A DNA stretch of 64,000 nucleotides, from NCBI GenBank assembly GCA_019671135.1, contig JAHRHY010000009.1:62001-126000 (forward strand), given 5' to 3'. Shown here in pieces: positions 21,053-33,600 of this stretch. Origin of the DNA: Linnemannia hyalina. Lineage: Eukaryota; Mortierellomycota; Mortierellomycetes; Mortierellales; Mortierellaceae. The first letter of the stretch is position 1; each line of letters starts with the position of its first letter. The notes beneath the pieces are model-generated. The model searched no databases. It worked only from the letters and a program-made list of their open reading frames with translations, and was not told the origin of the DNA. Made by a program: the position numbers and the translations under genes.

Positions 21053-22934
21053 GGTGATCAACAAGGCGTTCAATTGAAGGTGGGGAAAAGAGAGTGTACA
21101 GCGAGGAAGATATGAAAGTGAGCAAAGGAGAGTAAGCAAGGTTTGCTAAAGGAAGGGGAAGGGAGCGTGAGTGAGTTTTTTACAAGCGTGGGGTATGAGT
21201 GGGGAGAGTGAGAGAAGGGAGAGAGGACAAGTGAAGAGGGATGGGGAATGAGCGAAGGGATGGAGTGAAGAAGTGAGAAGAGATGATGATGATGATGGGG
21301 AGAGAGAAAGAAGAGTCAGACCCTATTTATTGGAAAAAAGGTGGCGGGCTGTTTGTTGCCGAGCTATAGCCAAGTCAAAAGAGTATCGGGTGAAATATGT
21401 ATGCGCGGAGGATGCGCGCTAAACCACATTTGATTCATTCATTCTTCCTCTCTTTCCCTCCTCCCTCTTCCTGTTGATCGGTCCAAGGCTTGCATTTTTG
21501 CTCTCACTTTCCTCTCTTTCTGCTCGCTATGTCTTAATAATAGCCCTTGGCTTAATTGCTCCATCCCCCCTCCTTCAACACTGTTCAACCAACCATTACA
21601 TGCCCTCTTGTGCGCCACCCCTATTATTCTTATTACAAACGGTCATCATTGTTTGCTCTCGTCTTTTGCTCATCTTTTTTCTCTCTCTCTCTCTCTCTCG
21701 CCTTTTGCTTACATTCTTTGTTGTCTTATCGAACCCTAGACGCCTGCGGCTCACTGACTAGGGCCGTACGTCTTTCTCTCTTGCACTCTTGCTCAATTCA
21801 CTCTCTCCCTCCTCTCACTTCCTAATGCCTCTCTCTCTCTTCTCGTCCTCTATGTTGAATTGTGTGTGAGTGTTTGCATGGACTGCTGTATGTGCGATGA
21901 TGAATCAACGTGAGCCGCCAATTCGTGTAATTTGAGTTCATACCCTCTCTCACTCTCTGTGACGACACTGATGATGATTTCCTGTGTGATGTTCGTCAAC
22001 TGATATGATGCTGATGATGATGATGATGATGCTTGATGCCTGAACATAAAAAAGAACGTTCAGCAAATGGAAATATCAGCCAATCACATCTTTGATGACC
22101 CCTGTTTAGAGGCTTGGAAGGAGGCGCACCGTTTCCCCTTTCCCTCCAATTCTCATCCGTGCCTCCACACTGGATTCGTTTTTTCTTCGTTGGTTCTTCA
22201 CCTCGGCTACTCCAAAAGGCTATTCTTGCCAACAGCTTGACCTTTCTTTTGGATTTTGGACCTGTGGGCATTGGAGTAAATAGACGTCTACGTGCATGAA
22301 CCGGTACAGTATATACAGCCCATCGTTCGAGAGCACTTTTGTTACCCCCTTGGCAAACAAAAAAAAACAACCGACATCATCATCCTCCTGCCAGAGGATC
22401 GATCGTTCTCTCTCCATTTCTAGCATCAATGCACTTGTACAATGCAATACTCTTCCCGCTCTTTCTATCCTTGTTCCCACTCTCGATCACAGACAAATCT
22501 CCTTCACTCTTTTACTCGCATACAAGTCTCCTCACTTTTTTACTGGCTTGCAACGCCGCTCTCCTTTTATCTTTTCTCTGTGGATTCAGACAAGTCATGC
22601 TGACACTTTCTTTTCGGGGATTGAAATGAACTCAATTGCATTTGTGATTTGTTGAGTCCACTGGTGAAATGGATGGGGAAGGCAAGGGCACTGCGGCCCA
22701 ATTGAAGTGTCCTTCCTTGGCACACACCCTTCTCTCTCCATCTTCTTTTTCGTAGGCACAGACATATTCATGGGTTCAAAAGGACGTTTTAATTAAGTAA
22801 TGACGCTAAACTATTTGACATAACAGGCCCATTGAAGGGAGGGTAATGAATATATCCTGCTCACTCTTCTTCACACTTGGAGAAAGGGATAAGAGAGATT
22901 TTGGGTGGATAAAGAAAGGAGGAGAAAATAATAT
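21053..22934. other. 1.9 kb intergenic region, 219-aa gene promoter and aldolase 3' flank
   Basis: Purine-rich on the plus strand at 21053-21340, then pyrimidine-rich with a CT dinucleotide run at 21681-21700, and ATGATG repeats at 21285-21296 and 22007-22030. Frames of up to 124 codons are present on both strands but are low complexity and unsupported. Confidence 0.5.
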
Positions 22935-24748
22935 TTACAGAACGTTGACGTTGCCGAGATCCTTGCAAGCCTGCTGGACACGGTCGACCATGGTCTTCTC
23001 GGCCTCGCGGACCCAGACACGGGGGTCGTAGAACTTCTTGTTGGGCTTGTTGGCACCATCTGGGTTTCCGACCTGTCCCTGGAGGTATCCCTATTTTTTT
23101 TGGAAAAGGACGAAAAGTGGGTATGGGTTAGGAAAGAAAGGTTCGAATATCATGCATGCAAAGAAAGGATGGATATGGATAGATGGGAGTGGGTAAAGGA
23201 CACTGTATGTGCTGTGACGATGAGCTGCATATGTCCTTGCTCATTGTGTACAGGTGTTCGTGTTGCCAAAGAGCACAGAGCGCAAAATCCAAAAAGAGAT
23301 TATGACCGAAGAGAAGTGACTGGTTCGGAAAATAAAGAGAGAAGGGTTGATGATTTACCTTCTTGGCCTCGTAGAAGTTGCGGATACCGGCCCAGTAAGC
23401 CCACTGAGTATCTATAAGAGGGGTCAGAGGTGTGGAGAAGAGAGATAAAGGACGGTTAATAAAGTTTGTTTTTGTCTTTAGTGTTTCTTTTTTGTGAGCC
23501 ATTGACGCGTCGAGGGTGTGATGACGATAAGATTGGCGTATCGCGTCCTTTTTTTTTTCTTATCTCTGACAAAGGAGAGATATTGAGACAATCGCGGTAA
23601 TGAAAATAAAAAAGTGGTTGGGGATTGAACCCATCCGATACGCGGACACACAATTGAATCGAACAATGATCCTCCTCCAAAAAGACAAGTCTCATAAACA
23701 AACAATAAAAAAAATATTCTGAGAGATCCTGAAACGTACCAGTATCAACGTTCATCTTGACAACACCAAAGTTGACAGCGGTAGCAATGTCCTGCTCAGT
23801 CGAACCAGAGCCTCCGTGGAATACGAACCAGACGGGCTTGTCAGACTCGAGACCGAGTTCCTTCTTGACAAACTCCTGGTGCTTTCCGAGAAGCTCGGGG
23901 TGGAGCTTGACGTTACCGGGGGCATAGACACCGTGGACGTTACCAAAAGCAGCGGCAATCGAGAAGAGGTCGGTGATCTTGGAAAAGGCGTTGTAGATAT
24001 CGAGAATGTCCTGGGGCTGGGTGTAGAGCGAAGCGTTGTCGACCTCAGAGTTGTCGACACCATCCTCCTCGCCTCCGGTGATACCGATCTCCATCTCGAG
24101 GTGGCAGTTGATCTTGGCCATGCGCTCAAGATACTTGACGCAGATCTCGATGTTCTCCTCCTTGGAATCCTCAGAGAGATCAAGCATGTGGGACGAGAAG
24201 AGGGGCTCGCCGTGCTTGGCAAAGTACTCCTCATCGGCTGCCAACATGCCGTCGAACCAGGGGAGGAGCTTCTTGGCGCAGTGGTCCGAGTGCAGAATAA
24301 CGGGGATGCCATAGGACTTGGCGACCTGACGGACGTGGTGGGCACCAGCGACGGCACCGAGAATTGAGGCAGCCTCGCCCTTGTTGGAAATACCCTTTCC
24401 GGCGTAGAAGGCAGCGCCACCGTTGGAGAACTGGATAATGATGGGCGACTTGTTGTCACGGGCAGCCTCTATTTGAAGGATAAGGATAAGGAGAGATGCG
24501 TGTTAGTCCTTGTAAAATTGAGCGATTGAATGACAAGTGGTGAAATGCGCGCCTCTCAATGATGGTGATGACGATCAACAAAAGAAAGAAGAAAAAAATA
24601 TATAATTACCAAGAGCGGCGTTAATGGTGGAGGAGGAAGTGCAGTTGATGGCGGGGATGGCGAAGGCGTGCTTAGAGGCATAGGCGTAGAGCTTGCGGAG
24701 GTTGTCACCAGTGATGACACCAGCGGGGACGATATCGAGAAGACCCAT
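22935..24748 (-). CDS. FBA1: Class II fructose-1,6-bisphosphate aldolase, 358 aa
   Basis: Four exons (24748-24610, 24468-23740, 23411-23359, 23090-22935) close to 359 codons. The enzyme cleaves fructose 1,6-bisphosphate to dihydroxyacetone phosphate and glyceraldehyde 3-phosphate, and works in glycolysis and gluconeogenesis in the cytosol. Seen: MGLLDIVPAGVITGDNLRKL at the start as in fungal Fba1; the class II signature VILHSDHCAKK with catalytic Asp108 and zinc-ligand His109; the glycine-rich EMEIGITGGEEDGVD; a second zinc His in GNVHGVYAPGNV; the phosphate-binding FHGGSGS; and the NVDTDTQWAYW motif around residue 290. All key residues are present and the length matches yeast Fba1 (359 aa). 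Codons are strongly C-ending, as expected for a highly expressed gene. The sequence is split by introns at NAALE, DTD and KKG. Confidence 0.97.
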
Positions 24749-25922
24749 GATTGTAAGAGTGGTTTGGTTGGATGGGATGAAGGGGCAAAAGGAGCGGTGG
24801 TGTTGTTGGCTGTTCTTGTGGAAGAAGAAGGATGTGGATGAAGGAGATAAAAAGAAGAAGGGAGATCAAGTGGAAAAAAGGTATCTTTTATGAATGAGAA
24901 AGGTCCGACGGTGTCAAGTCACAACATGTGAGGTAGATAGCCAACACAGGGACAAGAGATCGCTATCCGGATGTGTAAGAGACAGTGAACCTGGCCTTTA
25001 AGAGCACCGGTCGTGGCCCATTGGTGAATTCATGATCCGCCGCTATCTAACGAGAAAGATACGCATGACTGCAACTCCAAGCCATAGGGGGACGAGCATC
25101 GACGTCTCAAAGTCTCCTTTAGGCCTCTTCTACAACTCAAGAAAGGGGATGGAGGCCACCATCATCGCACACTTGTACCGACAGCTGCAACGAAAAGGAA
25201 AAGTAAGAGCAAAAAGCAAAAGAAATGGGTCAGGAGAAACAGAACACTGCGACTCGTATCCCATGGTCGCTGGCTATGTTTTTCATTCCCAGAAATTCGG
25301 CAGTGGACAAAAAGGAAAACGAGGTCATTCGCATTCAAAGAGAAAAGCCGAGACAACTCCATGCAGGGCTATTTGCTCCGTCCATGGGTGACACACCTAC
25401 TCCTTTAAGCATCCTCGCCGAGGGACACACCCTTGCACACCTTTTGGGTCATTTATCTTTCCCTCGTCTTGTCTGTACCTCTTGTGGTTTGTCTACTTGA
25501 TGAGTGTAAGGCAGCTCTAGCAAATGGTTGGTGGACATACTCTACAATTGGGATAGGATCTGTGTGCACACATGCATCTTAACCCCACAGCGCTCAGTTC
25601 GTTCTGATGGCAACCAACAAACGAACTGATCGCAAGATATCGAGTAGCCCTTAACAGATCGAGGATCAAAATAAATGAACACCCTTGTCCAAGCCACCCG
25701 CCATGCCTCCCGGACATGCGAAGACAACACTCGCAAGGAGACCAGAGCTCATAAACTAGGCAGCTGCATCAACTCACAGACAGGCATTCGACATCTCTCG
25801 CTTCACAACACGACTCGATTCTACTACAGGAGACATTTCCAGTAACAACAGCGAATAATACGGACACGACGGAAGAGCAACTCCAACCCCGAATAGTATC
25901 ACCAACACAGTAATAATAAGCC
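24749..25922. other. Divergent promoter region between aldolase and mS35 genes
   Basis: Purine-rich on the plus strand to about 24900 (aldolase leader) and mixed composition after. A 119-codon plus frame at 25032-25391 has no domain and poor codon use and is not called. Confidence 0.5.
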
Positions 25923-26941
25923 ATGTTGCGCTCAATCTCAAGGACAACCTTCAGCATGGCCGTCTCGGCCCAAAAGCAGACTGCCGTCCGAGCCTTGTCG
26001 GCCTCGGCCATCTCGAACGACAGAGCCCGTTCCAAGGCCTTTGGCGCTATCCGGAGCAGCGGAAACTCCAGGGACATGATGGATATCACCAACCTCGAGG
26101 ACTTTCAGTTCGACGACTCTTCCACGGTACTTTATTTCTCTGCTCCTCTGATTCGGGAAGAAATTCGTTATTTTCCTGTTGGATACTAGCAGGAAGAAGG
26201 TTGACTTTCAAGGACTTTCAGAGCGCATACTGACAGGAAAAATGGTCACCTTATTCTTTTTCATCATCGCGGAACGGCATGTACTATATGAATAGATTGG
26301 TTACGACAGGATGGAGGCTCAGCGTGAGGTCAGAAAGTACCTCCGCATCACCAAGTATGAACTCCCCAAGTTGAAGGGTAAGATAACAGTTGCAACAACA
26401 AGGCATAGGAATCAAGTTTTCATCACTTCAGGAGCTCATGCAACCCTAGCACACACCATGGACCAAATGGATACAAACCGGATCTAAGTGACTAATATGA
26501 TACCGTTTTCGCTGTTATGTGGCATGTGCAGCATTTGTGAAGCCATTCCAGGCACCTACCAACACCCAGATCCTCCGCTTCCGCACGACGACATACCTCG
26601 GAGAGTCGAACCACCCAGCAGGACCCAAGGTGGTCATGACGGTCGACACCAAATCATTACCGCTCACCAACGTCGAATTGCATAAGTTCTTACTCCTGGT
26701 CGGATCCCGCTACAACCCCGTCAACAACGAGATCAAGATGAGCTGCGAAAAGTTCCAAGATCGCTCCCAAAACTTCAAGTGGTTGTCCGATACCCTTGAC
26801 AAGCTGATCAACGAGGCCAAGAAGGAGCCCGAGACTGTGAGCGATGTGCCCCTCGACTTGCGCCATGCTGCCAGGAGCATCAAGCCCAAGGTCCGTTTCC
26901 CCAAGGAGTGGAACCGTCCCGTCGCCAACAAGACCGCATAA
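25923..26941 (+). CDS. RSM24: Mitochondrial small ribosomal subunit protein mS35 (Rsm24 family), 231 aa
   Basis: Three exons (25923-26126, 26296-26377, 26532-26941) give 232 codons. Residues 1-30 form a classical matrix-targeting presequence (MLRSISRTTFSMAVSAQKQTAVRALSAS), basic and without acidic residues. The core matches the MRP-S28/mS35 family: FQAPTNTQILRFRTTTYLGE, HPAGPKVVMTV, LPLTNVELHKFLLLVGSRYN, NEIKMSCEKFQDRSQNFKWL. It ends in a basic tail. It belongs to the mitoribosomal small subunit. It is convergent with the Naa38 gene 276 bp downstream. Confidence 0.93.
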
Positions 26942-27217
26942 AACTGTTGTGTTTATTGTTGCATTAAGCATCGTAAGCGCCCTTTATTATCTCTTCCTCT
27001 TTCCCTTGCTTTCATCATTTTCGCTTTTATCTGTATCCGATCCTCATGTTTTTAAACAATAGAACCATTCATACTTTTTGTCATTTTTGTCCATTGCCTG
27101 TTCCAAGCTTCGCGTTTAGTGGTTGAACGTGAGTGTTATTGTACAATGAGTGGATTGGGAAATGTTACAGGTGGATGAGGACGTAATATCTAGATGCTGT
27201 GTTTTGTTCTTGTCTGC

Positions 27218-27814
27218 CTATCCTCGCAAGTAGTCGAGTCCGTAGATCTTCGTTGGCGCCTTTATCCTTGAATCAGCTCCTCGTAAATGACTGCAGTCAA
27301 TGTCTGCCTTCACGATGTGGTGTCCTGGGATCATGACCAGTCCAACAAATCTCTTTGCTAAACCATTCGCGTCAATTCAGTATGTCGGCGTTAATTCATC
27401 AGTAGGCACGATAAAAAAGAAGAAAGGGCATCCTCAAAATCGAGGTAACAGCAGAGTTGCAAATGACTTGCCTTCTTCCTCCTTCTTTCGACTTTGTCCG
27501 GTGGTCAAGACTGTATCATGCTGAGCGTTGATAGACAGCGTCTTCAATGGGATATCTTCTCCTGCGCCAGATGTACTACTGCTCTTGATATCAGATTCAG
27601 CGTCGGTACAGTCGGAGGTATTATTGTTGTTGTTGTTATTGGCCTTTGCTGTTGTCCGGTATTCGTATGCTGCGGAGAGGATAATGTTCTTGGAGTGGTC
27701 GATACACATAAACTGGCCGATAAACAGTCGTCCATCAGTAATCTTGATCCGCGTTGTCTGATTCAGTAGCGATCGCATTTGTGCGACTGACGGTTTATCC
27801 TCCTTGGGCTCCAT
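27218..27814 (-). CDS. NAA38: NatC N-terminal acetyltransferase auxiliary subunit Naa38 (Lsm-domain), 160 aa, GC-AG intron
   Basis: Two exons (27814-27472, 27357-27218) close to 161 codons only if the intron uses a GC donor, AAG|GCAAGT, which matches the GC-donor consensus exactly. An Lsm fold is seen: MRSLLNQTTRIKITDGRLFI, GQFMCIDHSKNIILSAAYEYR (Sm1), then, after an insert holding seven Asn and an acidic Ser-rich loop, RFVGLVMIPGHHIVKADID (Sm2), which is diagnostic of LSMD1/Naa38. Naa38 is the small subunit of NatC with Naa30 and Naa35, which acetylates Met-Leu/Ile/Phe/Trp N-termini on the ribosome. The C-terminal tail (SRIKAPTKIYGLDYLRG) is an extension. An in-frame ATG at 28064-28066 would add 84 Ser/Thr-rich residues; the downstream start fits the family better. 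Confidence 0.9.
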
Positions 27815-28535
27815 TGTGTGTTTCGTAAGGTCTGTTGTGTCCGTTCGGCAGGTGAGGGATCCTGATCGAGATGTATGAGAGTCCCCATCTCCCCCAGTCC
27901 CAGAGGAGGTGACGTCAGCCTGATTTTTCAATTGGTGGCGTGAAAAATTCTCACGATTCGTCAAACCCTCACTCCGACCATCCGACTCTCCCAACCCCAG
28001 AAGGGCCGTACTCCTCACAAGGAAAAACTTGTACGCCGCCGCAGCGCATATTAGTTGTTCCTGCATCCGCCAGTCCCAGTCCACGTCCTACGCCCAGTTC
28101 AAAAGCCCAACTCAAGTATGCCAGCTCAACTAAGCTCTGCTCAGCCAGTTGGATATAGAATCCCCGAACAGAGACTTTTTGTTCTTTTTGTGAACGATAA
28201 GAATCTAAGAATCTATCCATCGCAGTACCGGACTGTCACACCCTAGGAACTAAGAGAGGATATTTATTTTGGAAAAAAAGTTTTTATTGTTGTTTTTGAG
28301 TTGTTTCCAAGTCTAAGAAGGATGTTGTACAAGGGCGGAGAGGGAGACCAGGGTTTTTTGTTGTTGTTTTTGTTAGGTGTCTAAAAATACAGGTAATAAA
28401 GTGTTTTCGTTTTTCGTGTTGATTGGGAACCGTGGTGGTTCTCCGCGGGGATAACAATAGCAAAAGAGAAATAAAATAAGAGAACAATGTACAGATACGA
28501 AGAGATTAACAAGAAAAAAAAGGTGAGGAGTCATC
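27815..28535. other. Intergenic region between Naa38 and the cyclin gene
   Basis: The half next to Naa38 is open in the Naa38 frame up to an ATG at 28066 (possible N-terminal extension). The rest is the A/T-rich 3' flank of the cyclin gene. No other gene is seen. Confidence 0.5.
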
Positions 28536-30565
28536 TTAGCACATGGCGCGGCTGAATCCATAATTGCGGCCAGTCGAGGACTGGTTGATATCCTCCAATT
28601 CACCAGTCTCCTGGTGATGGGCATAGCCGTGAGGGAGATGGTGAGGGTGGTGAGGGTGCATAGGTGCTGGCATATGCGACAAGCGGGGGTTGGGTGCAGA
28701 GCTGTACATGGGACCGCCAGCGGAGGCCATCCAGGCCTTTTGGGCAGTGGCATAGGCATCAGCGCCGTTGTAGGCATGCGAGGAGGTAGGGGTCATGTCG
28801 TCGTTGCGAGGAGCAGGAGCGAGATCATCGGTGGCACCATCGGGAGAAGGGTACTGGTCCTGGTTGTTGCGCATGAGACCCTTGTAGACAGGCATGACCT
28901 CGCCTTCTTCGAGGCAGGGCTGGTTGGGCAGAGAAGTGCGACGCTTGAAGTGCTCCTGAGGAGGCAACTCCATCTGCATCTTGATGTCACCCTGTCGGCT
29001 GGTCGATCCGCGCTTGTTGGAGCTGGGCTGATTGAGGGGGATGGACTGGGGGATGTAGCTGCTGGTAGGTGAGGGGACGGTGACGGGCTTAGAGACGGGC
29101 ACGGGGGAGGCATACCGGCTGGATGCCTCCGAAGGGGCGGTCGTGGTATGAGTAGAGGAAGAAGTCTGCTGCTGGAGATGCATGAACTCCTGGAGGGAAG
29201 AGGCGAGATCTGCCTCGGTGATGCGGAGGTCAAAGTCGAGGAGGGAGAGGAGTTGCTTCTCCATGAGGTTCACCTCGCCGACGGAGAAGACGGACGAATG
29301 GGCGGACCAGTGCTTGTTCTTAGGCGACTGGTCGTTCAGGTACTTGGCTGCAACGATGAGTGTGGCCAAGAAGACACGATGGCAAGTGCAGTGCATGCCT
29401 AATTGTTGTTTATGCAGATAGCAAGGAAGAAGAAAAGGCCGTTAGTGAATGAATATCTTTTGGGGCTTGAAATGGTAACAAAATGGGATGAGATGATGTT
29501 TTTTTGTGCAACGGTTGACGGAACGATGATCACATTCGCGAGGAAGAGAAGAGAAAAAGGCTCTTGACTCTCCATCGTTCGTGGCCCCCTCTTGTAATAT
29601 CCACATGGAAAGAACAAAGAATGGGAGAACAGGGCTCTCGCTTCTGTGTTCTCGATCTGAATCGGGCACAATGACGGTCACCATATCGCACATGTGCATC
29701 ATCCACTGTTCACCATCCAAGACGCAATAAATTTCTTAAAAACAAAAGTAAAAAGCGGACTTCTCATAGGCGACAAACACGACCAATTGATAAGGGGAAT
29801 CATATGCAAAAAGGGAGAAAGGGATAGGAGACAAACAAACAAGTACCCAAAAGGGAGTGGGAGTAGAGAACGAAGAAGGAAAAAAGCACAGATCACCCCC
29901 CGGACCATACATATATCCTTCACAAGCCAAATAATGAATGAATGGTCAAGACCCTCTCTTTTTTGCATTGCCAAAAAAACTTACCCTTGGCAGCAACGGG
30001 GAGCTTGTACTTGAGGCGCTCGAGGTAGACAAGGGTGGGCAACAGGGTCGAGGACTGGACATTGGAGTTAAGGACCAAGAGCCGGATAAAGTCGTTGAGG
30101 GGAGGGACGACAACGGCCGAGGGCTCCTGGCTGCTGCTGTTGTTGTGCATTCGCGAACGGTTGGCGGGTGTGTTTGGGGGAGAAGGGAGGTGATAAGAGT
30201 CGTGGGGGGGTGGAGGAGGGCTACACTCAATGACTGTGCTAGCGTAGTTGGCAATATGATCTGTTGGATGTGAGGAGGAGATGCCGGAGAAAGAAGTGGG
30301 CGGAGCAAAAAAAAATGGTTAGAACAACAGATTCTATCGGAGACGAGCGCCGTTCGGAGGGAATCGAGCGAAGCGGATGGCGACGATGGCTGTGCAGTTG
30401 GAAGAAACTGGAAGGTAAGGTTGTTGAAATGGATGGGAAGTGAATGTTGTTGCTGTGGTTGTTGTGGTTGTTGTACTCACCAATCATTTGCTGGGTGACA
30501 GGGCTGCGAAAGAGTCTCTCCAGACTTCTGTTGGAGTATGTCTTTGGCTCTGCGAGGGAAGGCAT
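28536..30565 (-). CDS. Pcl1/Pcl2-type (Pho85-family) cyclin, 407 aa
   Basis: Three exons (30565-30481, 30260-29985, 29398-28536) give 408 codons. The cyclin box spans residues about 82-185: LNDFIRLLVLNSNVQSSTLL, TLVYLERLKYKLP, CHRVFLATLIVAAKYLNDQS, NKHWSAHSSVFSVGEVNLME, QLLSLLDFDLRITEADL. This is the Pho80/Pcl family pattern, closest in layout to Pcl1/2/9 (G1-type cyclins with the box near the N-terminus). The C-terminal half is disordered and Ser/Pro/His-rich with SP/TP sites that a proline-directed kinase could phosphorylate. It is expected to activate a Pho85-like CDK in G1 or polarity control; the exact branch is not resolvable by eye. A CATA repeat lies about twelve bases before the ATG, and 11.7 kb without a gene lies upstream. 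Confidence 0.9.
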
Positions 30566-30574
30566 GGTATTGAT

Positions 30575-30602
30575 ATGTATGTATGTATGTATGTATGTAG
30601 TA
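30575..30602 (-). repeat. CATA tetranucleotide repeat in the cyclin 5' leader
   Basis: Six to seven copies (TATG on the plus strand) lie immediately upstream of the cyclin start codon, within the likely 5' untranslated leader. Confidence 0.85.
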
Positions 30603-33600
30603 TGTGGGGGGTTGTGGGCGTGAGTTGGAAGGTAAGAAGGAGACAAGATAGGAAAGATAGAGTGTGTAGAGAATAAAAGACGAAGAAAAGGTGGAGAAAG
30701 CGGATGATATATAACGAAAGTGGAAGTGATAAAGAAGAGGAGAAGCGAAGGTGAAGAAGAAAAAGAAAAAAAAAATGTTGAACGAACTGACGTTTGGAAA
30801 AGGAGAGTCGGAAAGAATTAAAATTCTGGACGGGACCGTGTAACTGTCAAAGTTATGGGACAGACGGACGGATGGGCAGGCTGTTGGCAACAAATAAAGG
30901 GAAAAGATGGGTAACGAATCGACAACAGACGACAAGGAAGGAAGGAAGAAAAGGTTGTGGAGGAGGATGATGATATAATGATATGAACCGTCGTTTGTGG
31001 AATCAGATCTAGATGTGTCGCATCTAGTTCAATGGAAAGGGATCGATTCTGTTCTGACCAAGGACGGCGAAAATATACCAGAGCGAGACAATGTGAAGTG
31101 CCTATTGTGGAAGTGATTGTGGAGAGAAACTTTTTCGTTTTGGATTTGATGCAGAAAAGGTGATGATACAAGATGCTGAATGGAGGAGAGAGTAGGGAAA
31201 TGTACAAGGTAGAAAAGAAAAGAGAGGGAGAATGGTACAATGAGGAGAAGGAGAAGGGGAAGGAGAGGGCGGAAGAGAGAAGAGTGGGGAGAGAGAGATA
31301 GAGAGGGATGAAAACCAGCGGAAGATGTTGAACAATGGAAGGAAAAGAAAATAGAAAGGAAAAAGCGAAGGAGAGGGTCTACTTTTTATATGTTGGCTGT
31401 GGCAAACTAACTAACTGGACCAGGGACAGAGCGGATCGACGATGATGAACGAGCAAGGGAATTACCGCGGAGTACAGCAACAACTTTGTGAGAATTCAAT
31501 TGAATGATTTTTTTAGAGTAAATAAAGAGGAGAAAAGGGGTGCACTCCTTCCCTCGCTTCTTCTTCTGACTGCTCAGTATTTTGAAGGGAGGGAGAGTGG
31601 CCTGTGGGTTCTTTCTGCAGATAGAATAATCAGCAGTCAATTCAATAAGCAGTGATGAAGAGTAATGAAGAGTAGTGATGAATATCAGAAATGAATAGCA
31701 ACGGTCGATATTGATTCGTTGTTAATATTTGTTTTCTTCATAACCGGCCGACTGGCTGACTGATTGTGTCGGGGCCAAAAAGAAAAAAGAATCGCCGTCA
31801 TCACCATCGTCACCCTCATCATCATCATCATCATCATCACCAGTACCGTCAATAAGGAGCTAGTAGAAAACCATATTGGCAACAACAATCACCAAAGGGC
31901 TATTTCTTCCATCCACTCCATTTTCTATTCATCGTTGCCATTCAGGCACACGCACACAATTTGTCACCCACCCACCCCACTTCCTTACTCGCATTAAGCA
32001 TTAGGCATCAACGGATAAAACAATGATAGGAGATGTGAACTCACACAGACACTGTACAAAGCAGGAAAAAAAGAAAGGGATGTTGCTTGCCTTCAATTGA
32101 ATCTATTTCACGTTTACATGCACACATTCGCATACCCTTTTGGTCTTCTGGTGGAGAAAACAAGAGACTGGAGCAACAGCAAACAGCGAACAGCGAACAG
32201 AGCAAACCAGGAGTAGCTCATGCTCTCATCTCTGTCCCATGCACATACACCATTCAACGCACAATCCCTCCCTCCCTCTTCCTTCTCTCTCCTCTCCCTT
32301 CCCCCTCTTTTCCGCAAATGCAACAATCCCTGTATTCTAAATGCACTCATTTTCTAATTCATTTTTCTGTGTGTGTTGCCCCTCCTTTTTGTATGCCATT
32401 TCATTCAAACTTCTACTTTAAAAAAGACGAGTGTCTGTCAGTGGCAATCATACGTTTAGACCACTTGGTGTACTACTGGTAGACAACCGAGGACTAACTA
32501 ACCCACCACTATTAGTCATTCTCTCGCGCAGAAGCAAGGTCCCATTGCATCATTGACCATTAACATATAACTGCACGACATCCTTATTTATGAAAATACC
32601 GGAACGACATTCCTTGATTGTCTGTTTTTTCATTGATCTCTTCTACTTCAGTTCTTTCGGTTTTTGTTGCATTGTCGTTTGAGGGACAGGGCGTCTTGGG
32701 AACATTTGCCAACAAGAAACTGGTCAACAGACTTATCGGCATTGAATCTGACTTGCAAGTTTCCTTCAGTCTTTTGCATCTCAAGAAACACTTTAACCAA
32801 CAAGTAGGTATAGATTCTTTCGAACAAACAACACGTAAGAAAGAGAAAAGTGACTCTTCACCAGCGTTGGCAGAGGCATGAATCCTTTTTTTTTTTTTTG
32901 CTTTTGCCGTTTTTTTCGCCCTTGTTTGGCCAGGTCCAGCTGCAGTCTCATAGGCCCACAAGTAACAAACATTGGTCTGACGACCTTCCATTCTTCTCAC
33001 TCATTTTTCTCTATTTGTCTTCTCACACCTCTCATCCCTCACACAACCCTCTGTACGTGAAAACCTTTTTTGTGGTGGTCGTGCGAGACCTGGTTCCAGA
33101 AAACCATAGCGAAACGATTTCTATTTGAATGGTCATTCATTCCAAAAACTATAATGTTGAAAGAGAGGGCGATAGTTGTAGTTGCCGTTGTCAGACACAG
33201 GGTCAGCAAAGAAACGTGCAAGCACTCAGTGTTACAGACCAATATGGTAGCAAACAAGAAGACGAGGACATGTCATTGAAAAAATAAACGGAATAAGATA
33301 GCAGGCGGGTCAAGGATTAGTTGAATGGTCACCTTGTTTCTTCACACCGCAGCTGTTCACAGTTGTTCAAATGTGTAGGGATAGATATCATCCCGTCGAG
33401 AATACACACTTTGCCTCGTCTTCATGCTCAATCACTCGCTCTGGCAATAACGGCGCAAGTGACTATATCGCAACCAAAAGGGTCAATCCATACACAGAAA
33501 GAGATGAGCAGATGCCAGGTCGGTGCCCACAAATGGTGCTCTCGATACAGATTTCAGCTCCCATGATACAGAATTCAGCTCCCATTTTGGCCCTTTTTCT

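Noticed and set aside
23600..23690. tRNA-like T-arm (GGTTCAATCCC on the minus strand) inside an aldolase intron
   Set aside because: The T-stem does not fully pair and no acceptor or anticodon stem can be placed at the expected distance.
23456..24247. Aldolase frame read through its intron as a longer tail
   Set aside because: The canonical DTDTQWAYW motif is restored by splicing at 23740/23411; the read-through tail is low complexity.
25032..25391. 119-codon plus frame in the aldolase/mS35 promoter region
   Set aside because: Lys/Arg/Ser-rich without domain; lies in a divergent promoter and has codon use unlike the neighbouring genes.
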